Below are positions 1 through 11,115 of a stretch of 64,000 nucleotides of DNA, in pieces (the stretch's first letter is position 1; the number at the start of each line of letters is the position of its first letter). The notes beneath the pieces are model-generated. The model saw nothing but the letters and a program-made list of their open reading frames with translations. It did no database searches and was not told the DNA's origin. Source of the stretch: Rhipidocladum racemiflorum (lineage: Eukaryota > Streptophyta > Magnoliopsida > Poales > Poaceae); assembly GCA_036346355.1 (NCBI GenBank), contig CM070584.1:27560039-27624038 (forward strand), given 5' to 3'. A program made the translations under genes and the position numbers.

Positions 1-3000
1 TGCCCCCTGAGCGCAAACTAGGGTTGGCGTTTCTGTTGGGGCTGTATTGCAACCCGTGGTTGTTCATAGCCAATAGGTTGTTGCCTTACTACTGGCTCGG
101 GTATCGGAATGAAGGGTTCTAAATACGTAACAACCCTATAGGGGGTTAGATCCCATGGTGGGATCGTCTCGATGTACTGTGGGCGTACGTGAGTTTCTAC
201 CGACTGTGGGGCCGATCCAAGGTAAACGTAGTACGGGGCAGATGAGAGTAAGCTAGATTGATTGCCAGTTTACAACAATCAGTATAAGCTTGGTAATGTC
301 TCACCCTACTTGTCTAAGGATCCCACGGTAGGATCACGGTTGGTTTCAACGGTGTTGCAGTGGAGAGAATAGCCAATAGCTTGGGATCAACCGTTGGCTT
401 AATGTTTTGGATATTATTCCCCACAAAAAATACTAGGTATGTCAGCAAAGCTTGCGTTGGATCAACTAGGGTACTAGCCGACACTATCTCTTAGGCATCC
501 TCCTTAACGCTATTCGATATCATCGGCCTGAGGGTAGTTACCAAAGCCGATGACTGATTGATGAGTGCACAATATATATATTGATTGATCATGTCCGATA
601 ATTCCACTTGTGCGAGCATGTATCGGCTTACCTATGCGTTCTCGGCATCATCTGGGAAATCCTTGTTGCCGAAGTTGACTATCTGTAACACCCCGGCATT
701 TAATATGCCCGAATGCTACCAAACATAGACTAAACAACATCTAAATACCACAATTAACCATAAATTAGAGCAAAGGTGCACATGCTAAAAACCGAGATTT
801 CGGCAGCATCTCCTTTGTTTTAACACGAATTGAAGCAACAACAATAGTAACATGTCAATATAGCATTATGAACGTTAGCAATAACATGATTAAACGGAAA
901 AACAGCCACCATACCACTAAGGATATGAATTCTATCCGTCACATGACAAATATGGACTAATCAATTACTCATAACGACCAACGAATCATCGAAACCATAG
1001 TTTCGCTTAATGAATTAACCATAACCATAAGGGAAGGAACATGTCATTGTTTAAACGTGTGATGCTAAGTGATGACGTGTGACTAGCTCCCTTGCCCGCA
1101 TGTCGGATTCATGGTACCTAAAAGAAAACAACATAAACACAAGCGTGAGTTCATCACTCAGCAAGTATATTGCAATGGTATAAACATGAACAATTACATA
1201 GCAATAATATCTCACATCATGTAAACCATCTCACTCATGGTCACATATTATCATCATCATCAATATGTATGAAGTGCAATGCGATGCTATGCTCATGTCT
1301 CCTTGGAAACTCATACCGGTATGGTTGAGTACACACCCGTCGGTGTGCACCCTCTCCCCCCTTCCATCCCGAAGATGGAGGGTGCCTACTCCTCGCTTCC
1401 GTTCACCGCGGTGAATGGAATCACGATGTAGGACTTACTCATTGGCTCTCCGGATTAGTCATAACTTTCTCACCGACCTTCCCGGACTAGTTATGACTTT
1501 CTCACCGCCCGAGCCATGTAATCATGCCATGTATGCAAATATGCCAACATCATAATTAACTTGTACGATAACACATGGCATCATCACATAATAAACATAT
1601 TCATCATATCAATGGCAAACATTAAAGCGTGGCATGTGAACATATCGTATATTCAAACTTCAATCTCAATCAATCAACAACCTACAATCCGCTACCCATT
1701 CCAATACACTTGCCTCAACCACGGCGACGGATTGGCGGGATGTAGAGGGCACTCCCGGGGTCATACCACCTGCACATAGGTACCACACACTCACAATCGT
1801 GTCCACAAAACAGTACGCAAACCCTCATCTACCCCGACATTACCAACTACTCGCAAAACCCGAAAACAGCTGTTCTATCCCGTCGGGACAGCAGCCTTCC
1901 AAAAGGCATAACTCGGGTTCTAAGACTCCGAATCAAGTAAACTAGTACATCCTCGTGTAGCTTAGGAAATTTCCTAACTTTTTCTAGGTATAGGGAAAGA
2001 CTGACTCGGACTCTAAAGTTGTTTAATCTTTAAAATACCGTGATCTGTTCCAATCACGTCACAGATTTTAACACGCTCGGTAAAACAGCCATAACTTTCA
2101 AACGGATGGGTGGAATTTAACATTCTTTATATCCACGGAAAAATAATGAAATTATCTACAACTTCTTCAACATCCGTACGACTAAATTCGGAATCTAAAT
2201 TGGCGAAAAACCGAACCCTAGGTCGACTGCTCATGCTGTCCGAAACAGAGAACGTGACCAACTCAAGAATCCATCTAATCTAATCAAATCCAGCACCACC
2301 AATTGATCTAAAAACTTGATAAACACCCTTAGAACAGTACCTAGATCAATCCCAAGGATTCCCATGGCCATACCTTTGCCCAACGCATGAAATCTGAATG
2401 GATCTCCTCCCGGTTCGCTCCTCGCTCCTCGCTCCAACGGATGGATCCACGAGGTGCAGAGGTGGGGAGGCTACCCTAGGGCAGCAAGGGGTGGAGGAGA
2501 GGTGGTGGGGAGGTGGGGAGCAATGGGGGCAAAGGGGCGCAAGGAAGAGGAGGTGGGGGGTGGCGGCTAGGGCATGGAGGGGGAGGTGGGGGCGCACAAC
2601 AAGGGTGGGGGCGCACCAAGGGGCAGGGAGAGCCCCTTTTTACCAGCCCAAGCACCTCTCCTAGTCCTAAATGGACTCAAACTCCATCCCACCAAAGCCC
2701 ACGATCCCTTCTTTTAGGCCCAAACTCCCCCGGAAAGGCCCAAATCCCCGGAAACGGCACGAAAACGCTATTAACCTCCATACCCTATGGTTTTAACCTT
2801 AATTCCACACCTCTTAATGTTTTTGACCTCATCATTCACATTATATAAGGTTACGACACTCCGTGGTGTCACACTATCAGCATTGCGGTCTTCTGTGTAA
2901 CGCCTCATCGGGCCTTCTGGTAGCAGTTGAGCATCATTTGCTCAAATGTTACCTTCTGATCCTCGATCTCCTTGCGTTATTTTGGCATTAAATCGTCCAA

Positions 3001-3140
3001 TGTAGGGACGATTATCGCTTCGGTGTTGATATCGGATGGGGAAGTTGATTTCCCAACTGAAGGCATGTTGTCTGATAGGGTCTCACTGGGCATGCCAAAA
3101 GTGTGTTGGCGTCAAAAACTTGATGATGGGTTGATCACAA
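1..3140 (-). pseudogene. Decayed Gypsy-type gag/leader region, running off the left edge
   Basis: Read on the minus strand, a leader with a TGGCATGCCCAGTGAGACC block (about 3080-3105) follows the LTR at 3.1-3.9 kb. This resembles the 'TTTTGGC(A/G)CGCCCGGTGGGACC' leader of many grass Gypsy elements. A methionine start then gives MPSVGKSTSPSD near 3065. The frame continues through several in-frame stops (for example after DDLMPK) into weakly gag-like sequence such as KEIEDQKVTFEQMM. Removing the LTR inserted at 684-2873 lets the reading resume as NFGNKDFPDDAENA and further decayed sequence down to base 1. No nucleic-acid-binding motif or polymerase is visible before the window ends. The gag identity rests on position and leader, not on a recognised domain. 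Confidence 0.5.
684..2873 (-). mobile_element. Solo LTR, family F1, with target-site duplication CTATC
   Basis: It starts TGTAACACCCC and ends GGTGTCACA. Perfect 5-bp direct repeats CTATC sit at 679-683 and 2874-2878. The orientation is minus, judged from the primer-site side of the complete F1 copies at 43568 and 46397. It contains the family's conserved palindromes CATACCGGTATG (1312-1323) and CACCGCGGTG. No reading frame in it looks like a protein. It interrupts the gag region of the Gypsy element described here. Confidence 0.88.
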
Positions 3141-3881
3141 TCAACACACGCAAACACCGAGTTTAATTTTTGGGTGCGGGCGTGCCAGCCGATTTGATCC
3201 TACAATCGGCAAGAGGATAATGTCAGTAAATCGGTTATAAAATCGATTGAAAGTTTCGATGACGATTAGTCCTTATCGGCTTATTTAAACCGATATAGAC
3301 TATAGTAATCGATAGATCTAATCAACGATTCAATTAGATGAAGGTAAAGATTGTTCTTCCTGAAAAGGGCGATGGGCAGCAGGATCGAAGAAGAAGTAAA
3401 CCTGGTTTGGCGTAAGTCGATGATAATCAACAATCGGTGATGCGCAAATTATTGATAAAAAATAAATTACAAAGGAAAGATTACAGAACTAAGAACTACT
3501 CCTAGGCGATGAAAAGTAAAGTAAAGGAGAACAAGTTATGTTGGTTGATTGGTTGTGTTCTTCAATATTACCCATCGTCTTCTTTTATAGTATTCAGCTC
3601 CAACCGTATCTCTCTCGGTCTCCTCAACCGCCCGTGTTAGCCTCAATCTCTTCTTGCAATATCAGGCCCGATCGTATCCTTCTCAATCTCTTGAATTGCC
3701 TGTATCGGACTCAACTTCCCTCTATGCGGAGCCAACATCAACTACGACGTATCGGTCTATGACTATGATTAGTTATGGCATGCCAAGAATATATCGGTCT
3801 TTGACTACGATTCATCCCTTAACAAAATGACTACAACCGACTCTAATAAAATCGGTAACATACCAAATTTGGGTGTCAACA
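3141..3881 (-). mobile_element. 5' LTR of the Gypsy-type element (minus strand)
   Basis: The high-coordinate end is sharp: plus-strand ...GGGTGTCAACA at 3871-3881, which on the minus strand is TGTTGACACCC, a common grass Gypsy LTR start. Inside are repeated 'atcggt/accgat' stretches and pyrimidine-rich tracts (3590-3740). The inner end is approximate because no clear primer-binding site can be read. The partner LTR lies outside the window, so no target-site duplication can be tested. Confidence 0.5.
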
Positions 3882-4253
3882 CCACCAAATATAAAATCCT
3901 AAACCGCACTTCTCTCACCCTCGTTCCGAACTCACATCCCTCGCAACTAAAAGCTATACTAAAAAGCCAGAATGTCATACACCAAACCTATTCAGCCCAG
4001 CCATTCAGCCATTCAGCCATACAGCCCTTTAACCACGTAGCCCAACTAAAAATTACTTTTTAAAAAAGCTCAAGCCATACCAAATAAGACCGTAGATTGG
4101 CCTAATCGTCTGCCTTGCGATACCGCTCAAACTCCCACTCTGTGCTTGGGAACGGGGAGAAATGGAGGCTTGGATGGCGTGGCCTTCCTTCAAAATTGTT
4201 TTTACTAGAAGACTTCTACCGTAAGAATGATAGAAAAATGTTCTATTGTTCAC
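3882..4253. other. Unassigned spacer with short CAGCCATT repeats
   Basis: No gene or element is recognised. At 3995-4030 there is a short tandem run of CAGCCATT-like units. The rest is plain sequence between the Gypsy LTR and the CACTA-like end. Confidence 0.4.
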
Positions 4254-4611
4254 GCTAGTACAAAAAAATCTATATGGATGTCTCATCACAAATGATTTTA
4301 CAAAACCATCTATGTTAAAATTAATCACTGACGAATATGCTAGCACGACCGTTTAAGTTACTGAATATGCTAAGAACCGTATGTAATAAGATGATATCAT
4401 ATACGGTTCTGAGAAGTATCACATACAAACCTTTACGAATGGTTTATACTATGAACCATCTGTGATATGAATGTACTTCACAGAGATGGTTCGTGGGACA
4501 TCCACCAAGTGATCACCGTTTCGCATCAGTTCGCTTGACGTCAAGTTCGAGTTCCCCCAAATCCGCAACAGCAGCGCTCGAGGTCGAGGAAGGAAGGGAG
4601 GAGCCGTGCAC

Positions 4612-5036
4612 AAGTCCACCAGCGGCATGGCCCCTGGGAAGCCGCTCGCCACCAAGGTGCGTCCCCTCGCCTCTCTCCCCCTCTTCTCCGCATTATGATA
4701 TGTTGTTTCCTTGTGGGTTTTTCGCTCAGATATGTCCCGATTTATGTTACAGGCCACCAGGAAGTCAGCGCCAACTTGACGACCGAAGGAGTGAAGAAGG
4801 CCAAGCTAGGGAAGTAACCACTCCGCGAGATCTACAAGTACCAGAAGAGCATGGAGCTGCTGATCCGCAAGCTCCCATTCTAGTGCCTCATCCGCGAGAT
4901 CGCAGAGGATTTCAAGATAGACCTCTGGTTGTAGAGCCACGCTTTTCTAGCGCTGCACTACCTCATCGGGCTGTTTGAGGACACCAACCTGTGCTTCATC
5001 CACACCAAGCGCATCACCATCATGCCCAAGGACATC
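4612..5036 (+). pseudogene. Histone H3.3-like pseudogene (unprocessed, intron kept)
   Basis: Exon 1 (4612-4656) reads KSTSGMAPGKPLATK, matching H3 residues 9-23 with changes (KSTGGKAPRKQLATK). It ends at a GT donor at the position where plant H3.3 genes have an intron. After about 96 bp and an AG acceptor, exon 2 (from 4753) reads ATRKSAPT, then GVKK, then PLREIYKYQKSMELLIRKLPF, REIAEDFKIDL, SHAFLALH and GLFEDTNLCFIHTKRITIMP, ending KDI. The SHAFLAL pattern is closer to H3.3 (SHAVLAL) than to H3.1. Several stops (after APT, before PLREI, after LPF, after DLWL), a deletion around the PHRFRPGTVA segment and loss of the QLARRIRGERA end make it non-functional. Keeping the intron shows it came from genomic DNA, not an mRNA copy. 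Confidence 0.85.
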
Positions 5037-8000
5037 AGATCCAATATATGCTGTTCATTCTTTTCGATGCAATAGATTAGATTAGCTAGTATTTATTTAT
5101 ACTTCCTCTAGTGGTATAGTCGTATAAATATCTTTGACAAATCAATGGCTAGATTTGATTTCTACTACAAATTATATACTACTAGTATAAAGCATTGTAA
5201 AATTTATGTAGGCTCCCGGATCGGCTATCCGGAGTCCTCTGTGTATTTCTGTACTAGTCCCAGATCAGTAGCTAGTACACACAGTCAAAAGTGATGAATC
5301 AACAACCATATCACGAATACAAATAACAAAATAAGAATAATACCAAATAAAAGCAAAGACCTTAAGGTCAGGGTTTACCATTACGGCCTGAACAGGCTGA
5401 ACAACTTGAACAACCGCAGCGGAAGACGAAAACACCAAAGCGACCCATCCAAATGCCCACAGGCAATCGAGTGGGGAGCGCACCCTAGTCGTTGAAAATC
5501 TTGAACAGTTTCTTTCACTTCTGAGATAGGATTAGAATGTAGCACGTGAGTACATAAAGTACTCAGCAAGTCTGGGAAATTATGCACAATGTAGGCTATC
5601 CAAAGATGGCTTAATATGGTTCTTTTGCATAAGGCCAAGTTTCATCAAATCATACTTGTTAATAATTTTTACAAAGCACATTTGAGCAATTCTTTTTAAT
5701 AATTGAATTATGTAATATTGTAGTGAATGTTCTAACCACCACTCACTAATATACAGGCTCTATCCGCCACATCTCAACAAGATCAAGGTTCAATCTATTC
5801 ACATGGCCCTAACTGCCACAGTTCACAAAATCAGGTTCCTTCCACCTACTTGGCTTTAGCCGCCAGAAGCACATCTGAGAATTCGAACCGCTCCCAGATT
5901 CCAAAACGAAACATTGTTTAGTTTGAAACCAAAAACCAAAGTCTACCAATATGAAAGCATTCAGCAAGCTTTGCCTTTGACCGTAGGCACGGCTATTCGA
6001 ATAGTTTAAACTCTGCAGAGGTTGTACAACTTTACCCACAAGACATGATATTCCCTTGATGCCATGCAATTAGCACACTTCCTTAGGTGTGCCGGCAGGG
6101 ATATCATGACAAGGCCTTTACAATGTATCTACCTAACTTGATCCACCCGCTGAGGTTTCACCGCTGTTAGGGTTATATCCGCCCAGTACAGAAGCCCCCT
6201 CTTGCGCCGTGTGAGAAAAACAACAATAACAACAACAATAACAATGCCTCCTTCCGGCTCTCACATTCCACCGAGTGGTGAGTCTAAGTCAGGTTTCTAC
6301 AAATTAGTTAGCCAGGTCGTGCCCACTTTGACATGTGGTTGTACGGTTATGCTTAGAATGTAGACAATCATAAGCGTCGGTCCTTAACTGACTTGGGGCG
6401 GTACTTGCGCAATGAAAGCTAGCACTCCTTCCGCGCCCACCAGACAAACCATCCCGCCCCAGTCCAAAACCATTTTTCATTTTATTTTTATTTTGTAAAA
6501 CAGTATTAAAATCATAATAATATCTTTCAAACCACATTTGAAATCAGTCTTTTTGAGTAATCCCACCCATGGGTTGTTTTCATCGATAAAGATCCTAAGC
6601 AATTCTACCGTACTACATAGCAAATGGTACCATATAAGCATAGGCATGGTATAGACAAGGTCCTAGGGTTACAATGGATATGATTAACAATGTCAAGGAG
6701 GAATCAACAGTTTCGGATTAACTATCACTTATATTTGACATATTTCGTTAAAAATAGCCATGCAACTTTATAAACAGATTAAAAGCATTTCATAAACACG
6801 GGATCAAAATGCGTCAAGGGACTTGCCTTCTGTCGCGGTGGAGGTGTTGAACTCGGAAAACTCGGCGGCGGGATCGTCGACTACACGCAAAACGAGGCAA
6901 ATAAATAAATAACAGAAAACAAATAAATTCCAAAAAATATAAAATTAGTACTGGCAGGTAGATCTTGATTTTATATGAATTTAGAAATTTGAATGGGGTC
7001 AAACGGAGTTCGGACGGAGAAGTTATGAGCTTCCGAAGTTTGAATTTTGAATAAATCGGAAAACCGGGAATATTCCCGGAATATTCCTTCTCTGGTTGAC
7101 TGGTCAACCGTGGGCTTTGACTTGACTTTGACTGGGTCTTGGCTCTATGGCAAGTGGGACCCAAGTGTCATAGACCCAAGGCCTTCTTCTTGCTTGGCTT
7201 ACCATGGAAGCCATGCCATGGATGGGAGATGAAGAAGCTTCGGAGGAATGGAGGGTGGAGAAGGGGGGGCCGGCGGCGCCGGAGAGGCGCGGCGACGACG
7301 CGCGCATGCGAGCGGGCACGGGGCGGCCGGCCACGGCGGAGTGGCAGCGGCGGCGGCACGGCGGCGGCGGCGCATGGGCTCGAGCCCATCCACGCAAGCA
7401 CAGGAGCCCCATCCAAAATGTACAGAGAGCAAACTAAATACTACAAAGAACACCATACCTCCTAAAAACTTGATTTCTTTCTCAATTTTGCATGGAATCG
7501 AGTCAAACAAAAACCTAGAACCTCTAGATTACATCCTTAGGAACCTATAACCGGAAGGAATTGAGCCAAACCTCACCGGATTCGGAGAAATCGACGACGA
7601 ACGGAGTTTCGGCCGGATGAACAAAAACTTGAAATTCGTCGCCAACTCTTGATCAAACCTAAAATTGATGATTGGGTTAGAACCTAGACTCATCCACGGT
7701 CACAAAGAACCAAGTGGCATGAAGAATAGCTCACCGGAGAAGAATCTACAAGCATGAACTTGAAGAACACCAAATAGTGTGACACGGCTTCGGTTTTCTT
7801 GATCTCATGGGCACATGCGTGGAGTAGAGGGAAAGGGGAGCACACTCCCGGAACGGCGATACTTATACGGAGTGAATGGAAGTGGTGGTGCGGCGTTTGG
7901 ACGAGAAACGGCCGAGATAATGGCATTTGAACAGTTTTCGGTTTTTCTTGAATGGGGCCGTTTCCAGCGAGAGTAGTGGCTAATCAAGGCGGGGAATGGC

Positions 8001-8126
8001 AAGAGCTCACCGTTGCGGATCCAATGCAACCGACCGTTCGCGTTTTGGAGTTGAAATGAGGGAGTTATGAGCATTGGAAGCTTGCCCTAGCCATTGGAGC
8101 ACTTTGCAAGCTCTCTGTCATTTCTC

Positions 8127-8480
8127 GAATTTTTTTTTAAAATAATACTTTTTTTTAAATCAAATTGCGTTTTTAATATACGGAATAAAAAATTTGCAAA
8201 AATAATATGCCGTCGCCAAACGGTATGGCGAACACCCTATTTTCGCCGTATCGTGTGGCGAATACCCTATTTTCGCCACACGGTTCGGCGAAAATAGGCT
8301 AATTGCGCTATTAATTGTTCAGAACCATGGGTTAGGGTATTTTCGCCGTACGTTGTGGCGAAAATAGGGTATTCGCCACACCGTTCGGCGAAAATAGGTA
8401 GTCGCCATGCTATACGGCGAAAATATATAGTTCGCCAATCCGTATGGCGAAAATAGGTAGTCGCCAAGCCGTATGGCGAA
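8127..8480 (+). repeat. Left terminal inverted repeat of the MULE with palindrome array
   Basis: The first 175 bp or so (to about 8301) match the right end closely. Eight palindromes of about 21 bp with arms (T/G)TCGCC...GGCGAA start at 8212, 8242, 8272, 8342, 8372, 8401, 8431 and 8460, so steps are 29-30 bp with one 70-bp step. Linkers are mostly AAATAGGGTA-like. These could be transposase-binding sites, which is an inference. Confidence 0.85.
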
Positions 8481-8564
8481 AATATACAAAATATGGAATA
8501 AAATAATTATACCATATGCATATAGTGTTGGATGTTCCATTTATGCAAAAATATGTAGGTATCG

Positions 8565-9146
8565 TACCATATTATGGGAAAATTTTTCATCTACGCCTTT
8601 GTTCACTAAAAAAATATACCGCCACAATAACCCTAAGTACTATTGTCAACCATAACTTTTAAGCCTTTTCGGTAGCCTGTCAAATGGCTCGTTCGAATGT
8701 ATTTTTCGGCACGAATATTGCAGATTTGCTCTTTGATATATGGAGTACCATATTATGGGAAAATATTTCATCTACGCCTTTGTTCACTACAAAAATATAC
8801 CGCCACAATAACCCTAAGTACTATTGTCAACAATAACTTTTAAGCCTTTTCGGCAGCCTGTCAAATGGCTCGTTCGAATGTATTTTTCGGCACGAATACA
8901 TGATTTGCTCTTTGATATATGGAGTACCATATTATGGGAAAATATTTCATCTACGCCTTTGTTCACTACAAAAATATACCGCCACAATAACCCTAAGTAC
9001 TATTGTCAACAATAACTTTTAAGCCTTTTCGGCAGCCTGTCAAATGTCTCGTTCGAATGTATTTTTCGGCACGAATACCGCAGATTTGCTCTTTGATAAA
9101 TGGAGTACCATATTATGGGGAAATTTTTCATCTACGCCGTTGTTTA
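8565..9146. repeat. Tandem repeat, about 180 bp unit, 3.2 copies
   Basis: The block TACCATATTATGGG(A/G)AAA recurs at 8565, 8746, 8925 and 9106, giving periods of 181, 179 and 181 bp. Units are nearly identical, including a TTCATCTACGCC and a CTCGTTCGAATGTATTTTT segment. The array lies directly inside the left MULE terminus. No coding capacity. Confidence 0.9.
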
Positions 9147-9536
9147 CACTGATAGAATTAAATGGTAAGACATAATATGAGAAAGGACAATAACAAAAGC
9201 ATGTAGATGCAGCCAGCAATCTTAGTACGCAAATTCAACCTTAGTACGGCAGATACAACGGATATTAAACAGTGACGGCATTGCTAGGAGAAGTGCCAAT
9301 AACACTGATTGTAATGGTGGAACAAGTGATCGTTCCGCCTATGTTCGTAGAGTGGGAATGATGCCATACATTTTCTACATATTACATCACTTGTCAATCT
9401 TGTGCGATTTGTTCTTGGACACCGCTCAATCTCTCTTATGAAAGAGCTCCATGGCCGTCTTGTGATGCTCCCGGTATCGCCGAATGGGTAGCCTATGCCA
9501 TACGTCTACGGGGTGTAAGTAACTTGTTTGTGTGCA
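9147..9536. other. Non-coding spacer inside the MULE
   Basis: No gene, repeat or regulatory element is recognised between the tandem array and the 3' end of the GRF-like gene. It may hold that gene's 3' UTR. Confidence 0.4.
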
Positions 9537-10745
9537 TTACGTGGAGTCCTGCCCTCCCATATGGGCATGCCTTCCCGATTCCGGCGCCCCTATGTTAATA
9601 CCAGGGGTTGCCGGATGGCCTTTGTAATCGTCAAGGATTTGTTGCGTCTTTGCGGACCTCGGCCATTTGCTTCCCCTTATCCGTACCATTCGAGAGGGCG
9701 AACCCTCTTGCCCTTCAGGAGACTTGCCGAGACGCCTCCTCTGTTTTGGCTCGCACTCCACGATATGGTCCAGGAGGTGTGTGTTGCGCTTCTTGTTGTA
9801 CAACCGAAAGCGTGCCACTGCGATCAATGCGGTATGCATTGTGGTGGTTGGAGAATACCGTTTGCGTACTCGAGTCCGGCTTTTAAGGGAGTTAGTAGCA
9901 CCACGGCGAGGGTTGCTCTCCCGATTATCAAATACGGGAAGTTTGAGATGTGGGTGGTACGTCTCGGGTCCACCAGGTTGAAGTACTGACACCATGCATC
10001 CTCGGACAAAGGGCACCGGTAGAATCTTACGTCCGCTAGATCCTGCGTCGCCGGTATCAACCACGCCTAGAGGCCGTGGTCGCCTGATTCCTGGCTTTGC
10101 GTTGGCCCCTGAGGAGGATTTTCTTGCCTTGACTTGAGCCATTTTGCAAACTTATTTTTGAAGTCCTGTATGCGATGAATTGATTTAGAATGGGTACATT
10201 GTAGCTGAAACATGAGGCACGTGAAGCGGCCGATTGGTTCGTCCCTTGCCCACCGGCCCTTAACTCCGGTCGATCTAGGTAGGGGACATTTCGGCGGCCT
10301 CTCCCAGTGTGAAGTTCTCTGGCGAGAAGTGGGGTAGGCGTCGTGGCGATTGTAGAGAAATTCGTGAGTCACGTCGTGGGCCGTCGATCCATTGGAAAAA
10401 GCAACAACGGTCCTCGTCCTAAAAACAAATAACGATGCATGAAATGAATGCTATTACCGTAATTAGGGTATGGACAACATTTGGTTTACCCGGCGCGAAC
10501 TGCTTGAGAGTGGCGGGAGGCCGTATCTCCGTGCGTGAAGCTGCGTAACGTTCACCACCAAGTTGCGATCACATTTGGGCGTGGCAACTCCGTGAAGCGG
10601 GGCGTCAACGCTACTCTCATCGAGGGTATTGGGGAGTTAGCCTTCACTTGCTTTGAAGAAGCGACGGTAGAAACGACATCGTGGCCCTCTTGTGTGTGTG
10701 GGAAAAGCAGACTAAAGTTTATGGAAGTTTTGGCTGTGTGATGCA
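9537..10745 (-). pseudogene. Hypothetical protein gene with two GRF-like zinc-finger motifs, decayed
   Basis: On the minus strand an exon opening at 10418 after an AG acceptor reads DEDRCCFFQWIDGP. This fits the second half of a GRF zinc finger (C..FF.W.D). A second similar motif, FYRCPLSEDAWCQYFNLVDP, lies near 10025-9966. An upstream exon ends at about 10500 with a GT donor. Another exon starts near 10165 with DFKNKFAKWLKSRQ. Between the motifs and after the second one the frame changes and stops occur, so the gene is broken. GRF fingers are nucleic-acid-binding modules, and here they would act alongside the transposase and PMD genes on the same strand. The first cysteines of each finger are not clear, so the family call is tentative; the function is unknown. 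Confidence 0.42.
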
Positions 10746-11115
10746 CATATCCCTCCTCGGTGGGTTTATAAAGAGTGGCGAAGGGGCAACCAAAGGAGAG
10801 TCTCGCGGACTTCAGAGTATTTCAAATCCACGAGCATCGGATGCTTTGCAGCTCATGATGACATGAGCGTGGCTATGCCTGACTTTAAGCAGGGAATCTA
10901 CGCCATAGCCGGCTTTTAGCGACATTATCTGTTGAAATGACAAAAATTTGGAAAAGTTGATATGACAAAAGCTAAAAAATCAATAATGACACGCGGTTGA
11001 TATGACTAAAGATGACAGAAATATATAATAGACCACGTATATGAGAAAGTACACAAAATAGAAGGTAAAGCATAATAGGACAAAGTACCCAAAAATAACG
11101 CACATCCTAAGCTGA
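10746..11115. other. Spacer between the PMD and GRF-like genes
   Basis: About 370 bp with an A/T-rich part (10920-11100) downstream of the PMD stop codon, then sequence leading into the GRF-like gene. No separate feature is recognised. It probably contains the 3' UTR of one gene and the promoter of the next, by inference only. Confidence 0.35.

Noticed and set aside
2231..2664. Overlapping frames on both strands around 2.2-2.7 kb, and their equivalents at 28.5-29.0, 37.0-37.4, 39.5-40.0, 44.3-44.8, 53.8-54.2 and 60.0-60.4 kb.
   Set aside because: This is the G-rich/C-rich part of the F1 LTR. The products are Gly/Arg/Pro-rich shadows in several frames.
7139..7550. GC-rich overlapping frames of about 100 codons with Arg/Gly/Ala-rich products.
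   Set aside because: They are caused by CGG-type composition within a solo LTR and occur in all frames on both strands. No domain or codon signal.
8212..8480. Palindromes at 30-bp spacing resemble a CRISPR array.
   Set aside because: The spacers are short and repetitive, the array is mirrored at the other MULE end, and the DNA is plant nuclear.
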